A stretch of DNA of 64,000 nt from Chloromonas sp. AAM2 (lineage: Eukaryota; Chlorophyta; Chlorophyceae; Chlamydomonadales; Chlamydomonadaceae), in NCBI GenBank assembly GCA_004335635.1, contig QAXH01005915.1, positions 1 to 64,000 of the forward strand, in the 5' to 3' direction. The stretch's first letter is position 1, and each line of letters starts with the position of its first letter. The notes under the pieces are model-generated. The model searched no databases. It was given only the letters and a program-made list of their open reading frames with translations, and was not told where the DNA came from. A program made the translations under genes and the position numbers. Positions 57,433 through 64,000 of this stretch are shown in pieces.

Positions 57433-59587
57433 GGCTCACTAGGGTTTGCAGGTGTGCTTGCTGAGAAGACTTGAACACGCCAGTGTAATTGTCTGACGCA
57501 GTGTCCATCCACCGAATGTGTTGCAAGCTCGCGCTGGACTCGTGGTGGACTCGAGTCATGTTGTAACCGCAGCACGTTTGAGCAGCCCCTTCGCTCTTTA
57601 TCCTTTCCCCTGCCTCGTACCGATGGTGTATCCCTGTGTATATCTTTCACAGCTGACGGCTTGCCATCCATAAGAATACATCCTTTCGCAGATATTGTTT
57701 GAAATGGTGGTCAAGGCAACACTTTTCAAACAACTGCTTGGATACAAAATGTCTGCCACCCAAGCTCTGGCAAGTCACATCTGGCAAACAAAAAATGCCC
57801 TCTCCTTACACTCACGCTTTTCCCGCTCTTGTGATGCTTCTGCAGCAGTGCCAGCAGTATGCCGCCAGCAGCATCCCAACAAACCAAATGGCGCGGAGAG
57901 AGAAAAACTGGTCCATCACCACCTGCACACACATTACAACCAGTCACACTACCACAAGTGAACTGTGGGTGTCCCAGAACAGGCAAGACATACAGGCAGA
58001 CATTTGTGTTCGTGTCATCTCAAGCTGCCCGGCCTTTCCGTGCCCGTTCATTGTGTTCATCTCCACAGTTGATGTGCTGATATCCACCAGTCACCAGCTG
58101 TGCCATTGTACTTCCTAGCAGCAGAGATGGCATCCAGCAGGCTGAGTCTCAGACCAGGCAGTGGTTGCATACTGTAATAGCATTGCTGCTGCACTAGGCA
58201 CTAACACTAACTGCACTGCTGCACTAGGCACTAACACTAACTGCACTGCTGCACTAGGCACTAACACTAACTGCATTTTTGCACTAGGCACTAACACTAA
58301 CTGCATTTTTGCACTAGGCACTAACACTAACTGCACTGCTGCACGTGTTGCACGCCTTTGGTTGGGGGTTGCTTATCGGCGCCTGGCCGGTGTGGTTCAT
58401 CAGTTGGCGAAGGCATGGGTCACTGCGTATGGTATGTGTTGCGTGGACACGCAGTTACTGACCAGTTTGCATTTCTGTTGGTAGCATCGCAAGGCCTGTA
58501 GTTTTGCTTTTGCACACGTCCTCTTGGTTACACGTCCTGCTATTTCATATGTGAACACCTCTAGGAAACTCTGATTGCTTCCACATCTTCGTAACCAGAA
58601 CATGCGCACAAACCCGTAACCTTATCCCGCAAGCCGTCCCCTGCCGAACCTGTCGGCCGAAGGCACATCAGGCGCGTCTCGGGCTTGAGTCCTCTGTCCA
58701 ATTAGCTTGACTTTATTTTCAAGACCGTCTTTGTATTCAGGGCCTTGACCCTTCATGACGCGAACAGGCGTGACTGGCGTGAAAAACTAGTTGTAGAGCT
58801 GGAAACACAATGGGAGACTGCGACACCCTTCACAGTCTGATCCTGCTGTGACAAGGTCTTGACCAACGTGTTTCTGCTACACTGGCTGGCCCTTGCCAAT
58901 GTTAAGTTTGCGTAAGTTGGAGCCACATCCTCAGAGGGACAGGTGTGATGTCATGCCAGAATGAAAGCCCGGTGGATGCTTCTGTGCTCTGCTTGCCAAA
59001 TGCGGCAATCCATTGCGTTCTCCTCAGCTTGCAATAAGGCGCGTTTTGCAAGACTGAGTGCGATCGTGAATGCCCACGTGCGATATGCAAAATTCGCAAA
59101 TGGTATTAAACCCACTCTACATTGATTGCCTCTAGTGCGTCAGCCCGTGCATAAGGTTTACAATAACGCATGCTGTTTAACAAGATGCAGTGGTCTGCCA
59201 GTTCTGGGACAATGTGCAGTGGCACCACTGGAACCCGTGTCATAAGTGGGCTCGCTAAACCAGTTGCCTCGCTAAACCAGATGCCATCCAATACTTCTTT
59301 GATGACAAGCACCTGCTTCTAGCTCCCTTTAGAATGGTGACTTACATCAGACTAGCGGATCAATTTTTCAGGACCTGTTGCTTGAGCACTCAATAGCAAG
59401 TCAGTGGGCAGCGCTTTCCGGGCGCAACACATTATTTAAGAGCAAAGAGCAAGGTGCACGAGCGAAGCTGTACATTGCAGGCGTGAGGTTTTTCACAACC
59501 ATTCATGGACTCCTGCAAAGGTATGGTGTGCGGCCATAAGATGCTCATAACACGTTCAACAGTCCTGCACAAACATCCTTTTTTACT
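57433..59587. other. Intergenic region upstream of the FAM114-like gene
   Basis: Contains the FAM114-like promoter and the ArfGAP 3' UTR (TTACA at 59158-59162 reads TGTAA on the minus strand). It also has an exact 30-bp minisatellite at 58191-58344 and copies of the TTCTGGGACA motif at about 57971 (inverted, diverged) and 59198. No gene recognised. Confidence 0.55.
58191..58344. repeat. 30-bp minisatellite, five copies
   Basis: The unit begins GCACTAGGCACTAACACTAA and starts at 58191, 58221, 58251, 58281 and 58311, an exact 30-bp period. Units differ only at the junction (CACTGCT or CATTTTT). Because 30 is a multiple of three, all frames stay open and produce a spurious 10-residue repeat peptide on both strands. 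Confidence 0.95.
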
Positions 59588-62500
59588 TCAAGCAAATGGG
59601 TTGCCGGCGCTGGCCATTTGTGGTACTGGCTGCATCTTCTTGAAATCCGGCACCAAGTTTGAGAACGCCATGTCTGCAGCTGACGGAGCTGGCTGAGCGC
59701 TTGCACTGGGGCTACCAGACGATGCAACAAATTGGCCAAACCCGCCAGCATTTTGCAAGGAGGCCCCATTGCCTTGCATGGTTGGGCCACCTGCAGATAC
59801 AGCACCTGGCATGCCCGGTCCAGGTGGAGCACCGCTTGGCATGAACTGGCCGTGAGGGTGTGCTGATGCTGCGCTGGAACCTGAGTGCATGGAGTACAGA
59901 CCCTGGGAAGGTGGCAGTGCGGCCGCACCAGACATCAGCTGCGCCTGCATGGCTGGAGCATATGTGGCCTGCTGTCCAAATTGAGGCTGACCCGGCGGTG
60001 CGCCGTAGGATGCCTGCTGTGCAAACTGAGGATGGCCAGTGGGTGCACCATAGGATGGCTGCTGGGAGTATGGTGGCTGGCCTGTGGGTGCTCCATACAA
60101 CACTTGCTGTTCAAATGGAGGCTGGCCTGTGGGTGCTCCATATGGAGCTTGCTGCGGAAATGGTGGCTGGCCTGCAGGTGCACCGTATGATGCCTGCTGC
60201 GCGTATTGAGGCTGCCCCGCAGGTGGGAAACCGGCAGGACCATGCAAACCAGCCGAAAACTGCTGCCCCTGGGGTTGTTGCTGCTGGTTATGCGCGAATT
60301 GCTGATATTGCTGATGCTGCTGATGCTGTCCAGCAGGGAATGGCTGAGCAGGCGGGCCATACCCGGGTGAAAAGTTTTGTGGCATGCCTGCCCCAGATGG
60401 CACTACTTGTTGGCCAGGTTGCCCACCGTGTGGTGGTGGCTGTGGCATGTACCGTGCACCTGCCTGCATTTGTCCGTATGCTGCTGGGGCGGGCCCAGCT
60501 GCCACATTGAGGCCTGCCATTGCAGCTGGAAGACCAACATAAGCGCCAGGAACACCAGCAGGTGCTGGTGCTGGTGCGGGAGCTTCGCTGAACCAGTCAC
60601 TCGGCAGCTCCTCTCGAACGTTTCTACTGCTGCCGCCAGTGGCACCTGCTGCAGCTGGGTTTGAGGAGATGCTGGCCGTTGTGGACAGAGGAGCAGGTGC
60701 GGAACCTGCACCAGCTGGCACACCCAATGTGTCACGGGAAGTAGGTGCGGCAGGTAGCGGCTGTGTAACGGGTGTGGCTGATGGCTGCGGCTGTGTTGCA
60801 GATGCACTTGGTACCGTGGGCTGTGCGACAGGCGCAGCAGGAAAAGCGGCCTCCTCGCCAAAGGGATCAAATGCTGCAGATGCAGCACTGACACTTGCAG
60901 ATGCTGCTGCAGGGGCGATTGCTGGAGCTGACACTGATGTCACTGAGCTTCCTGCCGCCTCAAAAGCACCCCAGTCTGCAGCTTCGTCTGCACCAAAGCC
61001 TTCGACCGGCTGAGCTGGCGCGGGTGCAGAGTGAGTCTCAGAAACATTGGTGACTGGTGTGGCCGTGGGTATGGGAGGCGCAGGTGGCGCTTGCGAAGTT
61101 GACACAGGCGGCATAGGGGGTGGTGGCGCGTGCAGGGTTGGCGCTGGTGGTGGCAGCTGGCTGTACTGGGTGGGATGCACATAGGCTGTGCTGGGTGGTG
61201 GTGGTGGTGGTGGCATATGGAAGGCAGCAGCTGGAGGAGGTGGAGCATGGGCCGCTGGAATGCTGCTGGGTACGTTGGCTACTGCAGGCACTGAGACAGG
61301 CTGTGCAGTCGGCGCAGCAGGAAACGCTGCCTCTCCAAATGGATCAAAAGGCTCGTCCTTTACGGGTGCAGCAACAGCAGCTGGCGTGGGGTTGACAGCT
61401 GCAGGCACAGGCTGTGTGAAGGCTGCATCCTCGAAGAAATCATAAGTGGCTGTAGCGGCCGGCTTGGACGTGATGGCCGCCTGCGGGCCTGGTGCTGCAG
61501 CTGGAGCTGTTGGTACCGAGTCACAACCAAATGGATCAAACACTGCAGGTGCTGGCTGAGCGGGCGGCTGGGCTGGTGGCATGCCATTTTGTTTCCTGCA
61601 TTAGTGCAAATACAGCAGCACATGTGATTCCTTAGCAAGTTCAAGACCTTTGACCTGCTGCTGACTCAAGCCCGTCTCAAAGGCCAATGATTTGAATTGC
61701 TAACGGGGCTCAGTGGTGACCACCACAGGGATGACCAGCCTCTGCTGACTCAGTGGGATTACCCTTGACATGTGTGGGACATGCTAGTGGTTGCCATTGA
61801 TTCTTGAATCTGTCCTGTGTGAGAGAGATGACATTACCTAAGCTGATGTGCAGTCCGCTACAAACCCTTCACTCACTTGGCTTCGGTTGCTGCGCCACCA
61901 GCATCCGAGATGCGCCCGCCAGTCGTGAGCTTCAAACTGCTGCTGCTGGCCCCCAGGATTTCAGACAATGGCTTGATAGGGATTTTATTGGCATCCTGTG
62001 ACAACACCAAAATATGCGCAAAATACCAAAAACAATACGGTTAGCCCAGTGTATACCTGACCATGCGGCATGTTAGTGAGCGTTCTCTTGGTTCGTTGCT
62101 GTAATTTGTCAACATACCTGCGTGCCTGTAGGCGTATCCGGAGGAGACACCCAATAGCGCTTGTCAACGAGCACTGAGCGTATCCAAGCCTCAGTCTTGC
62201 GAGGATTCCTGCATATTGACCATGCATCACTTTAAGTGAAGAGCATTCCATGCGCCTAGTGCCACATGTCAAGGCTGATGCCACATTGACCAGTGCTCGC
62301 CAACGTGGCGCACCTACTTGTCAACAGGGCGGCCAGCGTCGCCTTCACCCTTGTAGGTCGCTAAGTAGGCTCTCGCCGCTGCCTACAAGCGTAACAAGGC
62401 TTTCGCACGTTAGGATGGAACGTGATGCGAGCGAGATCCAAATGCTGCACCTTGCATACCTCGTTGCCTCCATCCTCCAGCATCTTGATTTCCTCAGCTG

Positions 62501-62869
62501 TGAATTTGCCCATTGATATGGACTTGACGCGCTGGCCGCATGCCATACTGCGAAACACCATAGGCAGGGTAGGCTGAATTTGCCGGTTGAGAAGTCCCGG
62601 CAACTGCCCAAGGTGCGATATACTTACTGCTTGCCGGAGCAGTCCGTGCACACGAAGATGCCGCATGCTGGGACAACGTATTGCGTGCCCTGTAGGTGCA
62701 CGGCAGACGAACAGGTAGACGATGACAACTTTGGTAATGCGCTCAAGCCGCCTTACGAATTCTGATGATGCAAGACACTCACTAGAGCATTGCATACAAA
62801 GCAATTACGATTGCCGGGCAATTTCTGCAGCGCCCTCAATATCTTCTCATGCTTAGCAGCTTCGCCCAT
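59588..62869 (-). CDS. ArfGAP, AGD14/AGFG type, with long DPF/NPF-rich tail
   Basis: Exons: 62783-62869 (MGEAAKHEKILRALQKLPGN), about 62628-62690, about 62463-62552, about 62314-62382, about 62119-62207, about 61876-61996 and 59588-about 61597; phases join. The ArfGAP zinc finger is complete, CFVC-x16-CTDC (GTQYVVPACGIF), followed by QRVKSISMGKFTAEEIKMLE. Arf GTPase-activating proteins act in vesicle coat cycles; the order matches Arabidopsis AGD14 and animal AGFG. After SGKH the expected arginine finger is methionine. The last exon, about 665 codons, is P/A/Q-rich with repeated DPFG/DPFGEAAFP motifs, proline runs (PPPPPPPS), PxGQPxxxQQ-YGA repeats (about 59990-60230), and the C-terminus AGNPFA. 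DPF and NPF motifs bind adaptor-appendage and EH domains, so a role in clathrin or adaptor traffic is likely. Total about 845 residues. Confidence 0.88.
59985..60235. repeat. Coding repeat array (Q-Q-x-YGAP-GQP)
   Basis: Seven imperfect copies of a unit of about 48 bp encoding peptides such as QQASYGAPAGQPPF and QQVLYGAPTGQPPF within the ArfGAP tail. The units remain in frame and vary mainly in one or two residues. Confidence 0.85.
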
Positions 62870-64000
62870 TGGATCGCAGACAAGTGTGGACAAGCCTGGC
62901 CAGCAAGCAAGCAAGCAAGTAATCAGCAATGCGGTACCTGTGTGCCTCTTGATCGACACCGTCAGAGTTGCTGTGTTGAAACGGTAGAAACCGTGGAGGT
63001 CAATCATCATGCTCATGGTCTCTCAGCCCTCTGCCCAAATCCGCGTGGTCACATGCCATGTGTAAGCCCTCCCAGCCTCGGGTCTGATGCTGATACCGCA
63101 TGGCAATCTTGGAAACCTAGGTGGTCAAGAATCCAGTTAGAACATAGATCGATCGGCAAAGCTGGGTGTTCATCAGAAGACAAGTGTAGCACAACGGGAC
63201 AAGGCCAAAAGGTGAAGACACCAATGTGACACAACTAACATAACGTAACATAATCCAACCGTGCAATAAGCCAACCGTGCGGCATACCTTTGACATGGGT
63301 GGTAGCTAGCAGCAACCCTGGCGCGGATGTGGCCGGTTAGGGCCTCTGCATCAGGACAGGGTTGTCTCTATCAAACAAGGCGCAAGGTGTAGGGCAGTAC
63401 GTCCATACTCCAGTAACAGAACAGCAGTTTGGCTTGCTAGTCTTTCTTTACCTTTGTCAGGGCAGGTCATGAGTGGCAGCGAGCAGTGAGGGTTGTGTTA
63501 TCTAACATTTGTTGTGGACTATTGTGGCCAGACTATGACACTCAACACAGTCACAAAACTGAGCATAACGAGCACTGTGCTTCAGCTGTCCTTTTGTTGC
63601 ATGTCTGCTGTGTACGTTGTTGCGTGTATTTTGTTGAAATGTGTGTATGTTGGCATGTTTTACCTGTTGACCTGCGTAAAAGCCTTGAATTGTATTGGTG
63701 GACGGTACAGAGCCACTTCTGTCCGGCCACGACTGTGAAGACACTTCCCAATTCACCAAATTCACAACCTTTGGTTTGAAGGAACCAAACAAGGGTTAAC
63801 ATAGTTAACTTGGAACTCGCTCATGATTGCCACGGTGCAGGCGTCTACTGACACGGTGGGGGGTTCCCCTTGACCTCTCGCCTCATGTAAACGCATTGTT
63901 TTGTTGACACAAACTTAACAGCTGTAAAAAAATATGTTTGCCAGTTCTGGGACAGTCCGTTGTGTCCCAGTGGCGAGGTGTTTAAGTCTGTAGGGGAGAA
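62870..64000. other. Right-end region with no recognised gene
   Basis: Upstream of the ArfGAP start; should contain its promoter and 5' UTR. Includes CAAGCAAGCAAGCAAGTAA (about 62908) and one copy of TTGCCAGTTCTGGGACAG (about 63939) preceded by GCTGTAAAAAAATATG, very like the context at about 11470-11490 (CTGTAAAAACAAAAATG). No coding sequence is supported. Confidence 0.55.

Noticed and set aside
58191..58344. CRISPR-like array
   Set aside because: Contiguous tandem units without spacers in a eukaryotic nuclear sequence.
58161..58484. 107-codon ORF with 10-residue repeats
   Set aside because: Product of a 30-bp minisatellite whose period keeps frames open on both strands; no other coding evidence.
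59860..60510. Plus-strand ORFs opposite the ArfGAP tail (216 and 124 codons)
   Set aside because: Shadows of the P/A/Q-rich exon. The minus-strand frame joins in phase to the ArfGAP domain and ends in NPFA.

Overview
This window is nuclear DNA from a green plant lineage organism, most likely a chlorophyte alga of the Chlamydomonas/Volvox/Haematococcus type. The evidence is GC-rich coding exons broken by many short GT-AG introns, plant-type orthologues (RAPTOR, DET1, a DUF1336/EDR2-type protein, an AGD14/AGFG-type ArfGAP, a kinase-HIT aprataxin), long (CA)n tracts, many small tandem repeats and foldback elements, and TGTAA-type candidate polyadenylation signals. The genus is inference; nothing in the window fixes it.

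Layout from left to right. 1-10963 (-): RAPTOR, the TORC1 scaffold, with its C-terminal WD40 part running off the left edge. 12479-15770 (+): a small lipid-anchored-looking DUF1336 (EDR2 C-terminal domain) protein, flanked by two inverted copies of a non-coding repeat. 18217-18477 (-): an 86-residue single-exon ORF, possibly a complex I NDUFC2/B14.5b-like subunit. 18945-24699 (-): DET1, the CUL4-DDB1 adaptor of light signalling, with a very long low-complexity insert. 26743-29149 (-): a two-domain cytidine deaminase. 29697-32250 (-): tRNA-His guanylyltransferase THG1. About 32370-39088 (+): an aprataxin-like DNA end-processing protein that combines an FHA-like segment, a PNKP-type kinase, a HIT domain and a zinc finger. 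41440-43506 (+): a WNK-family protein that looks like a pseudokinase. 46037-49329 (+): an F-box/LRR protein. 51466-57432 (-): a FAM114/NOXP20-like protein. 59588-62869 (-): an AGD14/AGFG-like ArfGAP with a long P/A/Q-rich DPF/NPF tail. The last 1.1 kb has no recognised gene.

These are ordinary eukaryotic housekeeping and signalling genes and do not form an operon or gene cluster. Functional themes recur by chance: TOR signalling, ubiquitin ligase adaptors (DET1, F-box), nucleotide and nucleic-acid metabolism (CDA, THG1, APTX) and membrane traffic (ArfGAP, FAM114). The intergenic and intronic DNA is more unusual. It holds a dispersed family sharing the terminal motif TTGCCAGTTCTGGGACAG, including one 401-bp foldback element with arms of about 160 bp. 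It also has a second foldback element with perfect 26-bp arms, an exact 30-bp minisatellite and an assembly gap inside a (CA)n tract.

Exon coordinates were read by eye from splice signals and protein similarity recalled from memory. Boundaries given to the base were checked against the sequence; those marked 'about' were not.
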